From NCBI GenBank assembly GCA_947650285.1, contig CANTFL010000090.1, positions 744,001-808,000 on the forward strand: 64,000 bases of DNA, given 5' to 3'. Under the pieces are notes generated by a model. It worked only from the letters and a program-made list of their open reading frames with translations, was not told the DNA's origin and made no database searches. Shown piece by piece: positions 40,250 through 51,091 of the stretch. The stretch comes from Hyaloperonospora brassicae (Eukaryota > Oomycota > Peronosporomycetes > Peronosporales > Peronosporaceae). The position numbers were made by a program, and so were the translations under genes. The number at the start of each line of letters is the position of its first letter. Positions within the stretch are counted from its first letter, which is position 1.

Positions 40250-41330
40250 GCTATTACAGCACCATTCCACATTCTTTTTAAGGAGGTTATATAATGGCCG
40301 AGCAATATCTGCGTAATTCGCACTGTACTTGTGTAAGTAATTGGCAAGACCAAGCCACTTACGTAAGTCCTTTTGGTTCTTTGGAACCGGCCAATCAACT
40401 ATGGCTTTTCCTTAGCGGGATCCGCTCTAAGGCCTCGCTTACCAATAAAGCACCATAAAAATGGAATCTCTTCTGCACCAAAGACGTACTTAGACGCATT
40501 GGCGTACAACTTGTTTGTGCGCATGCGCTCGAGCACCGCTCGTAAATGGTCAATGCGATTGTCCACATCTGACCGACCGTTCATAGCACGACTATAGACA
40601 AAGATGTCATCAAATTATGTCTGTGCATAACCTCGGTGAGGTCTGAACAATTGTGCCACAAGACTATTGAATGTATCCGGGGCATTTGGTAAGCCTTGCG
40701 GCATAACAAGCCACTCCAAGATCATACCGCTCGGAGTGCTGACCGCTGTCAGCGGAATATCGCTTTATCGCATGAGCAGCTGGTAATAACCATCGAATAA
40801 GTCGAGCGCCCTGTACATTGTACAACCCACCATATTGTTCTGAAGAACATCCTTTCTCGGAATTGGTGTCTGAGCCGGGATGGTGGCTGCATTAAGCTTG
40901 TTGTAAGCATGAACAATGCGCCACTTCCCATTGGGCTTTTTGACACAGAAGGTCAGTGTGGAATGGGGATATTTGCTCTCACGTACCATTCCTGCCGCGT
41001 GCCTTGCACGAAAGAAGTCGTCAATGACATCACACTGTTCCTTCGGTAAAGGCCACTGCCGTGTTACGCAGTATTTATTTATAGGAACCAAGTCGATTTC
41101 ATGACGTACACCTCTATCGGAAGCTTAGACGGACTGTGGGCTGTGACACATTACGTCCTTAAACATCTTTACCAACTGATAGAATAGATCAAGAGGATTC
41201 TTAAGGATCGCGGATTCATAACGCGCACTTAGTGTTGCATTCGTGTCCTCAAGGACAGACTCGTCCAATAACGAGAAAGACTATAACTCTACATCGGGTC
41301 GGATGACCACTAAATCGGATAACTCTCCGG
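40250..41330 (-). pseudogene. pol: Element 1 reverse transcriptase
   Basis: The frame 40765-41091 contains RQWPLPKEQCDVIDDFFRA, the GMVRESKYPHSTLTFCVKKP region, WRIVHAYNKLNAATIP and YRALDLFDGYYQLLMR (first catalytic Asp). After a frame break, the active-site box reads stop-FDDIFVYSRA near 40605: the aromatic residue before FDD is a TAA codon. The thumb region (40399-40584) includes RAVLERMRTNKLYANASKYV. The connection near 40.3 kb reads LRKWLGLANYLHKYSANYA. Several other stops and frame changes make the enzyme inactive. Confidence 0.85.
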
Positions 41331-42400
41331 CCTGCAAGGCTTAGCTTAAGTCGACATCAGCCATTTCGTCTAGTTCGAATAGAGCGTCCGTGGACGGAAT
41401 AGTCGCGAGACTTATGTTACCATCGACATGACCAGATTCTCCATTATCAAGTGTATATAGTGTAATATTACTATTATCACTATGTGACGTTTCGGATGTG
41501 GGGCTCTTATCAGCTGCCACCTGACGTCAAGAATAAGGAATTGTAGACTCATTACGCTTCTTTAAGGCCGGGATAGTAGGATCCCTGTAGTTGCTAGTTG
41601 TCTTAGCACGCTCTATACGAGAGTTCATGTCTTGAGCGACATCTAATGGAGAGTTATGTAGCTGAAACACTTCACCCATTTGATTGACACATACCACTTC
41701 ACTTGCATTATGTAAGCCTTGCGCTGAATGATCTGGCTATTTTCCAACAATGTCCTTGCCGATAATCAGTGAGGCGCCATCACGGCCGACTTAACTATGT
41801 GTAATTGCACGTGCTACCGCACTCACATCGTGGGAATTACATCTTGGATGACTCGCCCGCGGGCCAACCATGCTTGGCGCATGCAGTGACTCATTATCAC
41901 AACGAGTATCACTAAACGGAGTACAACTCTCTTCATATACATTAGAAGAGCTCCGCTCAATATTCGTTTCATATACATATACATTAATAAAATCGGACAT
42001 ACCAATGTCCAGCACATTGACATCTTCCGTCAATGTATTGCGCCATTAGTGCTTTTTTGCCTAGCAAAGGTGGGCTCATGACTCTCCAAAGCTTCGCTAG
42101 GAACATTGCGCGTGGCGCCTTAGGTCTTAGACCTCCAATAAATCCATGGCTCATGGCGGTCGAGCCAGGTCATGCCCAGGATAAGATCGTATCTCGATTC
42201 TAAGTCAAGGACGAGACAGAGTTCTTTGCTGTCAAAAACCAAAATCTTCACGCCCAAATTTAACGGAACCTTAGGCACAGTAACGCGACTACCCGTTGCT
42301 AGACGAACGGTGATGGAATCACCGTCGTGCGCTTTGAGCGCCTCAGCATATTGCTGACCTCCCTTCAGAGAACGACATCGAGCATAATAGCATAACGCAC
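41331..42400 (-). pseudogene. pol: Element 1 protease and PR-RT connector
   Basis: The C-terminal protease hallmark is clear near 42.1-42.2 kb: YDLILGMTWLDRHEPWI, followed by EALESHEPTF. The upstream flap region includes GDSITVRLATGSRVTVPKVP. The catalytic D-S/T-G-A box expected near 42.4 kb has decayed beyond recognition. The connector toward RT (41.3-42.0 kb) is acidic and Ser/Thr-rich with scattered stops, as is usual between PR and RT in these elements. Confidence 0.75.
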
Positions 42401-42586
42401 CAGAAATGATTCAGATAGACCAATGCTTCTTAAAGCCTTTAATCTTCGCCCAGGCGACTAACAAGCCTATATTATATCCACGATCTGTGCTGGCTGGCAC
42501 AGAGCTCTGTGGGGCTAAGCCCTGTTTTGCTCTACCTCGTAGAGAAGCAACAGAACTCAGTTCTACCCCAGTAGGGCACCCCATGC

Positions 42587-43620
42587 CTACTGGGTGTCGA
42601 TGTTTCCCCGTGCCGTACCAGGTTTCTGGTTGGGGCTGGAATTGCGACCCATAGGGTTCAGTCTCTGCTTACGCAGAGGACAAGTGGGACGTAGATGTTT
42701 GGTACTCCCGCACGTGTAACAACGTTTCACTTCATGTCGTTGCTTGGCAACATGAATCTCAGCTTCACCTTCATAATCAGCATTGCTAAGATCCACCGGT
42801 TCTGGATTACAGTAAGTCGAGGTGATTACAGAAGTCGCCCTCGCAAAGCTTGGAATTTATTCATTCCATATAGTCTGGACGACTTGAAGTTGTGCTCAGA
42901 ATTCTGAGCGATGCTCACTACCTATTCATAAGTCAAGGGATGGAATCGAAACACCTCGGTCCTGGCAACGCCTTTACGAAGACCTTCCATGAAGACATTC
43001 ACAAAGGCTTTCTCAGGGAGAGAGTCGGACTGAATAGCAGCCATAAGAGTTCTAAACTCTTGGACATAGTCCGTTAGCTCATTCTTACCCTGACGGGTAG
43101 ACAAGAAGCGTGAGCGCACGCAATAAGCCTGGTTAGGCGGCGAATAAAAACTGCAAAAGGTCTAACTTGAGCGAATCCCATGTGGTAAACGCCAAGTCGA
43201 CCGACGTGCCACACGTCAGATCCCACTCTCTAGCTCTTCCATCGAGCTTTGAGATGGCCAGCGAGACTCGCTGATGCTCGATTGAGAAAAGGCCAGATCT
43301 AATGGCGATCTTAATCTGACGGATCCAGAGAGTGAGTTATTCACGCTTTTCTCCGGAGAAATGTTACACGTCCACCCGAAGGGGACGAGTCTTAGCCTCT
43401 TCATTTGGCATCGACACGTAGCGTGTTGGCATAGACGACGCTACTTGGTTCTGAACCTGCCCTTAAACGGCCGTTTCATACCGCATGAAGGCCTCGAGTC
43501 TTGCGTTGAGCACATTGAGACCTTGCGCAGCGAAAAACTCAACATACGCTGGGCCTACGGCCGCTGTCGGCTTATCCAGCGCGACCTTTGGGCCTCGTTA
43601 AGTCGTGTGGATTGCTCCAT
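42587..43620 (-). pseudogene. gag: Element 1 gag
   Basis: A likely start is ATG at 43618-43620 (MEQSTRLNEAQ), about 60 bp after the 5' LTR. Coding fragments in order: AYVEFFAAQGLNVLNARLEA; the capsid-like IKIAIRSGLFSIEHQRVSLA and WDLTCGTSVDLAFTTWDSLK; then 42922-43119 with QGKNELTDYVQEFRTLMAA and FVNVFMEGLRKGVARTEVF, typical of gypsy capsid. The C-terminal nucleocapsid zinc knuckle is CYTCGSTKHLRPTC (CX2CX4HX4C, intact spacing) within 42587-42796. Several stops and frameshifts. Confidence 0.8.
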
Positions 43621-43665
43621 CCTCACAGAGGATAAGTCGTTACCGACTCAGGTGTAGATTGACTA

Positions 43666-43677
43666 CGAGTACTACCA
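43666..43677 (-). other. Primer-binding site of element 1
   Basis: Two bases inside the 5' LTR the minus strand reads TGGTAGTACTCG. TGG followed by TA is the usual start of a tRNA-complementary primer site. The tRNA cannot be identified with certainty. Confidence 0.5.
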
Positions 43678-43679
43678 AG

Positions 43680-44156
43680 TGTAGCGGAGCTACACAGCTC
43701 CTTAAGTCAGAGGAAGACTGAACGCCATTACGAGCAACTTAGGATCGAGAACTCGACTTATGAGAATCACACAAGCTTAGAGAGCTTACGTCCCCTGTTT
43801 CAAAGGGGAACAAATGATTCGAAAGAATCACAGCACAGAGTGATCAAGGAAAGGATAATTTCACAGGCGTTGGTCAGTCCTTACAATCAAGACGCTCCGT
43901 AGGGCACGTGTCTTTTACTGATCATAAGGGGAACTGAACTTTGATTCTTCTCTTGACCTTAAAAACATTTTAGCACAACGTAATCAACCTGTACTATTTA
44001 TAACTTCTTAAAATATCTCGCAATTAATGGTTGACAGACATCAGTCTTCAACAACTCATACACTTACTGTGTTCTAATATCACTTTACAGGGGACCCCAT
44101 CACTGGTGTGCACCACACTTATTGTCGACTATCAGTTGACGTGAAACCCCATTACT
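43680..44156 (-). repeat. 5' LTR of element 1
   Basis: 477 bp. Plus strand from TGTAGCGGAGCTACAC to CCCCATTACT; the final CA-type end is mutated. Diverged from the 3' LTR by many substitutions and indels, so an old insertion. Confidence 0.85.
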
Positions 44157-45749
44157 AAGCCTCCCCTGGATAAGGCTAAGGTTAAACGGGTAAATATTTT
44201 ATTCGCTGTGCGTGCTACGGGAGGATAAGCAGCGTGCACGTCTGCGGTAAGCAATTTCTCGGTATCTTGCGGCACGGGCAATGCCGACAGAGATCGACAT
44301 TTTTGTGTTTTCATTAGTCACTGCTCTTCACGAAGCGTCTCTTTTCGCATTGACTTCTTTGCTGAGCGCAATACCCACTCTAAAGAATAAACTCGCCTCA
44401 GAACGTGATGACCTGTTGAGATATAGTACCCGTCGTTGATTTCAGGTATGCATTAGGCAACAAAACTCTTCTTCTCATGGTGCGCTTTGGCACGTCGGCA
44501 CTATATGGTTCGCTGGGATCGGCACGAAGATTCGAACAAGTCGATCACCACTAAAGAAGCCAGTGATTAAGTCGAGACGGCACGCTAAACTCCCTAATGG
44601 AACATCCCTACCAGCCATGCGCCTTCTGCCCCCTAAACCCGATGAAGCGCGACGTGACGCGCGGCAAATCCTTCCGGACAAGTTTGCGTACAAAGTTAGA
44701 CTTTCGGACTTGTTTAACATCTATTATCACGTGGCTTTTCGAGAGTGTATCTTGTAACGTTTGGAGCATTGATCTAGCAGAAAAGAAACGTGTTGGTAGA
44801 AAGTTCGTGTCATGGTAAGTGACCGAGGTGGTTCTACACAACAGATATCTGACGAGTGATATGTCGCTTTGATAGTCGATCTAGCCTCTCTTCTATGGGT
44901 AGCACGCTCAGCAAGATGGTCTCGGGATCTTCCTAGAGGCACAAAGCAGTGATCGTGGTCCAAACGGCAACGTACTTGCTACATGAAGAGAAAAGAGCTA
45001 GCGTTGGCGTTGTAGCCGTTTCACGAGGCTTTTGCTTTTGGTCAGACCTGTTGAATCAGATAGCTGAGCAAATGTCTAAGAGATCCGCAAACGTGGTGCT
45101 CCACCAGTAACACCGTATTTGGCTGCCAGCATCAAAGCCAGCACAAACACCAGCACCAACACCACCGCCAGCCCCTCAAACAACTCTACTACCACAGTGT
45201 CTCGACCACCAGCGCCATTGCCGCCATAGTATACGTCCGCTCGGCTTTTACGACGAGAACAAGTAGAATTTGTGTTTTTTCTACTCCGCTGCTACCGCTA
45301 TCGTCGCTAAATTTGCTTCGAGCGGCGCGGCTTCGACTGGTGCTGACGCGAACGTTCTGCTCGAGTCTTACGTGTCTCTTGTGGCTCGCGTGGCAGACGG
45401 CAAGTTTACGATGTGGACACGCACAGTGTTAAAAAGTTGTGTTCGAAGTTGCACTGGTGCAAAGGTAGTTAGTATCTAAAGAGGAAAATAATACCATTAA
45501 TCTTTCTCGCTTGTCAATGCTACAGAACGTATTGTCAACGGTACTGGAACGTAACCTGGTCAAGTTCAAGATGTCTTAGGTCCTGCCGGCACATCTCGTA
45601 TGCTGGTAACGCTAATCAACTGCCTCTCCCGGTCCAAATCCCCAAATTCTTGGTCATCCCACGTCCGTCTACCTTCGTCCCATCTGTCAAGTTCTTATAA
45701 TAACAACCGATCAGGTGAAGTTATACCTTACCTGTAACAGGCATTGTAG
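44157..45749. other. Unassigned sequence between element 1 and the effector relic
   Basis: GC-balanced, possibly host-derived. It holds short open frames on both strands (minus 44608-44963; plus 45270-45479, 69 codons with FASSGAASTGADANVL). Around 45110-45230 there is a Thr/Ser/Pro-rich run (INASTNTSTNTT-like). Plus frame 0 from about 45500 is intermittently open toward the effector relic but contains stops. No signal peptide or motif could be established. Confidence 0.35.
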
Positions 45750-46922
45750 TTGACGCTTAAACACTTGATGACCTGTGAGAAGTTATACCATTTAACACAC
45801 AGGCTTTTGCGCGAGTCTCTCGATGACGATGGGTCGATGCTGACTACAGACTATGCGGAGAGAGCTCCTGGTGGAGCAGTCGCTGAAGAAGCGGGGCCGA
45901 AACTCGAAAAAGCCCTCAGTGGTGTACTTCATGCCGGAGAGGTGGGCGAAGGGGCGGGCACCCGGCTGGCGGAAACGGCTATCGCCAATACTCAACGGAT
46001 CGAAGAAATCCAAAGAGGAGCTGTCACCAAAATACAAAACGTCGAAGAAACCCAGGAAGGCGCTGTCACCAAATTACAACACGTCGAAGAAACCCACGGA
46101 GGGGTTGCCGCTCAAGGGCCACACGTTTAAGAAATCCAGGCGGCGACAATACACTCTTGGACGAAACGTCAATGGGAGAATTTTGTGAATTTTCTCAATA
46201 AATCGAAGCTCTTCCGAGACTTCATGGCGTGGATCAAGTCGCACAAGGCCTAAGGCAAACCGGTCGGTGAAAGCAAGACTGCAGACGCGACCGATGGCAA
46301 GAAACTCGAGGACGCGGTTGAAGACGCCGGAACTGTCGGGACTGCCGGAGCTACTCGCGCTGTCGACCCTGATGGAGCAGAGATCGCCGGTGCTCACCCA
46401 ACTGGTGCTCACTCCGAAACTTTTCCTCATGGAGCAGCGAACGCGGGTGGTCGCACACTGCAGACCAGCCCAAGCCATCTGCGATTTCCGAGAAGCTTCC
46501 TGTTAGTGCTGAGCCCAAGCCACAACCGAGTGTCGAGAACCCGTCTGTTGTTGCCGAGAACAAGCCAACGGCCAATGACGCGAATGAGAGAGTCGTCCCG
46601 AAGGATGACGCGTACGCCACACAGAGGCGAACTAAGTGTGTTAAGCAGATCACAAGCGTAAGCACTGGACCGGCGCTGTGCTTGACTGCTTTGCACTTGG
46701 AGATGCACTATGCAGGTAGTGTACCTACAAATTCTAGTAAACACTTACTGCCATTCGTATTGTTGTTCCAGTCTCCTACGTCGCCAACACGTAGAGACCC
46801 AGCATCTAGTGTTCATTTCTGCCCTGTTATTTATCACAGAACGTATCAGATCTCCTTATACGTTACTGAGGCGGCGGAAGACGATTGTATTCGACTCGAC
46901 TTCGAGTGCGAAAAGCAGTTTG
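45750..46922 (+). pseudogene. Decayed RxLR-like effector gene, truncated by element 2
   Basis: One plus frame reads on from 45750 to about 46480 with only two stops (46128-46130 and about 46252). The N-terminal part has HRLLRESLDDDG then DYAERAP, matching the RxLR plus (D)EER-type arrangement of oomycete translocated effectors. Next come three to four imperfect 14-residue (42-bp) repeats such as VEETQEGAVTKLQH (about 46000-46130). Then comes WENFVNFLNKSKLFRDFMAW, resembling the aromatic Trp/Tyr segments of effector C-termini. After a frame change the tail is Pro/Glu/Lys-rich to the LTR at 46923. No signal peptide was found in frame upstream, so the secretion part is lost or frameshifted. The assignment is inference from motif order; chance RLLR is possible. 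Confidence 0.4.
46918..46922. repeat. Target-site duplication of element 2 (left)
   Basis: gtttg here and ctttg at 54683-54687: a 5-bp duplication with one mismatch, directly abutting both LTRs. Confidence 0.65.
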
Positions 46923-47363
46923 TGTAACATAGCACTGTTGATTACGTACTGGTTGACCAGCACGGAGTATACTTCCACTGACGACAGTGGTCGACAGTGC
47001 CCTGCTAGGTGTTTTAAGGAAACACAGAGGAAAGAGAAGAGACTAAGTAGTCAAACTAGTCTCTTGGTAAAACTAAACTGTATTAATATAATTAAGTCCT
47101 ATAACTCGTTGAATCTCTGTTGTCCTGACTTAATTATACCAATTTATCTGAATGCACGATGACGTCTACTCACCACCCATTGCGCGCGTCTAGCAGCGAT
47201 TGGTGGGTTAATATCATCACGATATCAACCAATGAGTAGACCCTTCGGGAATCCCAACCATATCACCATGTCTTGTGATATTATTCAAAGAATATTCAAC
47301 GTAATGTTCGTCATTGTCAGAATGTTTTAATGACGATTTCATGTAACGGGCTACCCCGTTACA
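46923..47363 (-). repeat. 3' LTR of element 2
   Basis: 441 bp, TGTAAC...GTTACA. Ends with the short palindrome TGTAACGGG/CCCCGTTACA (47342-47363). Confidence 0.95.
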
Positions 47364-47376
47364 TCACCCCTCCCTT
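47364..47376 (-). other. Polypurine tract of element 2
   Basis: The minus strand reads AAGGGAGGGGTGA immediately before the 3' LTR start, a good plus-strand priming site. Confidence 0.75.
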
Positions 47377-47377
47377 A

Positions 47378-48984
47378 TCTGATCGTCACCGTGTGACTAT
47401 CGAAAACTTGGTGGCCACCCTCGAATCACCAGTGGGACAGAAAGCACTTGTTAGGCTAAACCCATTTACTCCTGACCTTGCCTCGCAAAGTTAACATGTC
47501 TATGCGAGGTGATTTGAAACCACGCAACCTCCTGCTGTGCCAGCCTCTGCGGTAGATGCTTCTTCGTTTGCTGTTAGCTTTACGTCTGCAGCGGAAGGTG
47601 CTGCAGACGCACGCGGTATCGCACCACGTGCACATGATGACCTTGTTAATGAGGTCATCAATCCTGGCGAGTCAGACGTGCCTGACTCGCGCAACGTTCC
47701 AGAGGCATCCTGATCACCGGCGGTGCCTCATCGTTCGTCAAGAGCACTGTCGAACGAGCGGACTCCTGAAATGCAACACAGTCTGTTCGGCAGTGATGAT
47801 GAACTTTATGGTGAGGAATACTATGCCTTACCAGTACCAACTTGCGTTTCTCGCAAGAGCGTGGTGACGATGGCGAGAGTTATCGTCATTCTGAAAGCCG
47901 TGGTACCAAAACAGGTACCAATTGAAGCGTGGTGAGCTCAAGCCGTGGCGCTTGCCCGACCAGCTCATCGATAGCCTGTCTCACGAGAATAGCCAACACC
48001 ATCGAATTTCATTTTTCGATGCAACTGAGCTTCATGGCTTTAGTCCCAGCGCGAAGAACTTTTGCGCTGAAGAAGACTTTTATCTCGATGCCTTCCTTAG
48101 GCATCGATGGTACAATGGCAATTAAAAGCGTGCCATAACTTACTTTTGGCAGCGTGGAACGCCTTCGTCCTAAATGTGAAGAATTTTGGACGAGAAGGGT
48201 GGCTTAGGAAGCTCGAAGCGATACGCATCTATTTCGAAAAGCGAACGCCAAACGGTGCCAGGTTTCGGTTGCAATGTTTGTCAAGTGAGGCCTGCATTCC
48301 ATGCCTCACTTGGATAATCCTTGTGCGAGCTGTGTCGTAATCTCGCAACGTGCAAATAGGGATGTGTATATCCTAAGTTCGCCCTGCGGAAGGGCACATA
48401 TCTCGGCTGAGATGCAAGACGCGATTGCAAACTTGCAATCCGTATACAAGCGCCTAGGGCGCGTGTTTACCGATGGGCTCCCGGACCAATCGGATGAGTC
48501 TCGTCATACTGGTGGACGAGACCTTCAACGTCATCCATCAGCTGGGAACGAGGTTCCCAGGTGTCAAAAAAAGGTGGGTACCTACGACACCGAACGAGGT
48601 AATTTGTCATTGATTCTAAATCGCCACGGTGGTTCAAGATACTCACCACAAGATAGCGTTGATCACCGTGGGAATCTACCAGTATTTCCGGTGTCGGTGG
48701 AAAGACAAGGTCCGGTTCAGCCGCTTGGCCTGGACGAGACTCTGAGTAACCATAATCGTTACCTGACCGAGCTGAGGGAGGACGTTGATTACGAATACGA
48801 TCGTCGGCACGCGTTGCAGTCGGGCGTGCGACGTCTTCGTGCCGATCGGGACAAGGACCGATAGGAATTCGTGTTCGCTCATCTTGAGAGTATACGCGAG
48901 AGACGTCGTTTGCGCGACGAGCTAGAGACGGCTCGTCGCGAGGCCGCGTCGATGAAAGATCAAATCCGTTCTACAAAGGAATAA
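47378..48984 (+). pseudogene. Antisense accessory ORF of element 2 with C-terminal coiled coil
   Basis: This tract fills the space between the 3' LTR and the end of pol, on the strand opposite gag-pol. Segments in order: SDRHRVTIENLVATLESPVG and RSSRALSNERTPEMQHSLFG (frame from 47378, stops at 47492, 47510 and 47711). Then LPDQLIDSLSHENSQHHRIS and FSPSAKNFCAEEDFYLDAFL (frame from 47922). Then WNAFVLNVKNFGREGWLRKL (48107 frame). Then a long frame from 48301 that, reading through a TAG at 48862, ends in the heptad-like HLESIRERRRLRDELETAR and a TAA at 48982-48984. A Cys-containing stretch lies near 48250-48340. The stop is about 34 bp from the pol stop on the other strand, tail to tail. The helical middle resembles capsid-type proteins, but no known family was recognised. 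Confidence 0.5.
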
Positions 48985-49018
48985 CTTCTGTGTTTGGTCC
49001 GTGATTACAATAATCTGT

Positions 49019-49435
49019 TTACGGATTCTTGAGCGCGCCGGTTTCTCCGTTCTCGCAAGAGGCCTCGTGCTGATTGTACGGGCGGAGATGACCAACATAA
49101 AACGTAGGATGCGTGCGCATCCTACGTGGAAATTCGATCGTGTATGCATTGCCCTTGCGATGCAACACTCGAAACGGCCCAATGTATTTCGGCAGTAGTT
49201 TACTATTGCCGACACTAGTGACTGCATGTCCAGGTAAGTTTACCGTAGACAGTAGTACTAGGTCGTTTACCTTAAATGAAAGAACATTTGCTCTTCCATT
49301 CTTGTCTGCGTTCCGTTTCTGGCGGTTCACCGCATTTGCGATGGAGTCCTGAGCGAAACGGACTACCGCTTCTCGAGTCAGCAGGAAGTTCTCTGCTGAC
49401 TCGGTGTTTTGTCTTTCAGTGCGCTTCGTGCGCAC
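49019..49435 (-). pseudogene. pol: Element 2 integrase C-terminal domain
   Basis: Frame with the GPY/F-type tail: FKVNDLVLLSTVNLPGHA, then SKLLPKYIGPFRVLHRKGNA and MRTHPTFYVGHLRPYNQHE. It ends at a TAA at 49019-49021 with no chromodomain following, unlike element 1. The 49.44-49.74 kb stretch between this and the core is Ser/Asp-rich and broken. Confidence 0.85.
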
Positions 49436-49739
49436 TGCTAAGAGGTTCTTCTCATCTTCAGCGAGGTTATCTTTTTTTAATCCTCGCTATAATAATCGTT
49501 GACGATGCTGAATATACCAGCATCGTCATCATCAACCAAGTCAGTAATAGCGTCGCCGCTATTATTGAAGTGATTTTCTCCATCGATGTCGACTTGATCG
49601 ACATCGGCATCGTACGTGACGACGTTGGCGTCGACACGTGATGAGCAAGAGACAAAACGGTTTTTGCTCGAGCGAGTCCCCCCCCTTACCCATCAGTCAC
49701 ACTCTAGAAGGGTGGACACACGTGGATGGCGTAAACCAT

Positions 49740-51091
49740 TCACGTAAAACGGTGTGTGCTGTGTTGAGGCATGCACCGAATTGTTGATGGCGAATTCCAC
49801 CATCGGAAGGAATTCGCTCCAACTCGAAAACGAGTGGACATATCCTCGAAGAATCTCTTCGAGGACACGGTTCGCACGTTCCGTCTGACCAGCTGTTCGG
49901 GATGGTCAGAAGTGGAAATCGTAAACCGTGTTTCGAGAGAACGGAACACGGATTGCCAAAATGCCGCCGTGAACCGAGGGTCACGGTCGTATACGAGTTC
50001 ACGGGGTAACCCGTGGAGTCTAAAGACCGTGTCTAGAAAGACACGAGAACAACCTTGAGCCTTGATCGACTCAGGGACAGCAGCAAGATGGACCATCTTG
50101 CTGAATCGGTCAACAAACACAAGATAACCATTGTTCATGTGAGCGTCTTCGAAAAACCGAAGACGAAATCCATTGAAACTGACTCCCAGCACTCTGCCGA
50201 AACAGGCAGAGGCTGCAATGGTGCACGGGATGAAGGACGAGGCTTCAACCGTTGACAAATCTCGCAAGCACGTAGGTACTTGCGTACAAACGGATACTGG
50301 CGAGGCCAGTAAAAGTCACGACTTACCGTGAGGTAAGTCTTTTCTCTCCCATGATGGCCACCTGTTGGGGCATCGTGACACTCATACATGATGCGTAATC
50401 GCAAATCATTATGAGTAGGGACGCCGACACGAGGCGTGTCGCCGTCAACGGCTGTATAATATAAAAGTCCGTTACGCATTGTGTACCGATCCTCATCGGA
50501 CCAGTACAAAGCCGGTAAATCCCTCATGGATTTACTGGATGGAAGCACCAGATGATCCATTAATCGCAGAAGATCCTTATCTCCTGCATTTGCCTTTCGT
50601 ACGTCGTCAAGTAAGCTTGACAACGAAACACTGGCTGTCAGTGTCGCAACAGTGGTTTTATCCTCACTGTTGAATTGTGCGTCCGGCTCGAAATCAGGCC
50701 GGCGCGAAAGCGCATCAGCGACGACATTGAGTCGTCCTGGTTTATACTCCACGGAGAAGTTGTACTCCGCGAAGAAAGACATCCACCTCGCCATCCTTTG
50801 CGAGAGGTGTGGGCTGTTTACGGCCGTTCGTAATGACGCATGGTCCGTATAGACGATGAACGATCTATCTCCGAAGAGATAGTCGCGAAACTTAGCCAGT
50901 GCGTACTTCATGGCATAGAGCTCCTTGTCATGCACTGAGTAATTACGCTCAGCTGCCTGCAGTTGACTCGACTGATAACAGATGACGCGCTCTGCGCCAT
51001 CTGCATCGAACTGCATTAACGCACAGCCGATCGCAAAATCGCTGGCGTCACAGACCGCATGAAATGGTCTGTCCTGATCTGCAATCGCCAA
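49740..51091 (-). pseudogene. pol: Element 2 RNase H and integrase core
   Basis: The 318-codon frame 50135-51091 starts in RH (HAVCDASDFAIGCALMQFD, HDKELYAMKYALAKFRDYL, VYTDHASLRTAV, KPGRLNVVADALSRRPDFE). It continues into the integrase zinc domain (CHDAPTGGHHGREKTYL, RACEICQRLKP) and the first core Asp in SMDFVFGF. A frame change near 50.2 kb leads to the next part (FVDRFSKMVHLAAVPESIK, VYDRDPRFTAAFW with the second Asp). Directly after SDHPE another frame change moves the DGQTERANR segment, which still has the catalytic Glu, out of frame. All three catalytic residues are present, but two frameshifts prevent a continuous enzyme. Confidence 0.9.

Larger units (their letters stand above)
36519..44156 (-). 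mobile_element. Ty3/Gypsy element 1 (chromodomain type), old and inactive
   Basis: Complete order for a minus-strand element: 5' LTR (43680-44156), primer-binding site, gag, protease, reverse transcriptase, RNase H, integrase, chromodomain, purine tract, 3' LTR (36519-37048). The order PR-RT-RH-IN defines Ty3/Gypsy, and the C-terminal chromodomain places it with chromovirus-like elements. All gag-pol domains carry stops or frameshifts. The two LTRs differ in length (530 and 477 bp) with many substitutions, so insertion is old. Flanking pentamers (gaaga, aagcc) do not match, so the target duplication is lost or the ends were rearranged. A plus-strand coding tract (37157-38456) lies in its 3' part. 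Confidence 0.9.

Noticed and set aside
36514..44161. Target-site duplication for element 1
   Set aside because: The flanking pentamers gaaga and aagcc do not match.
46074..46478. 134-codon minus ORF over the effector relic
   Set aside because: It mirrors the plus-strand repeat-bearing frame, whose composition and repeats are more protein-like.
48467..48882. Minus-strand ORFs within the antisense tract of element 2
   Set aside because: They would have to be downstream of the pol stop in element 2. The composition favours the plus strand.
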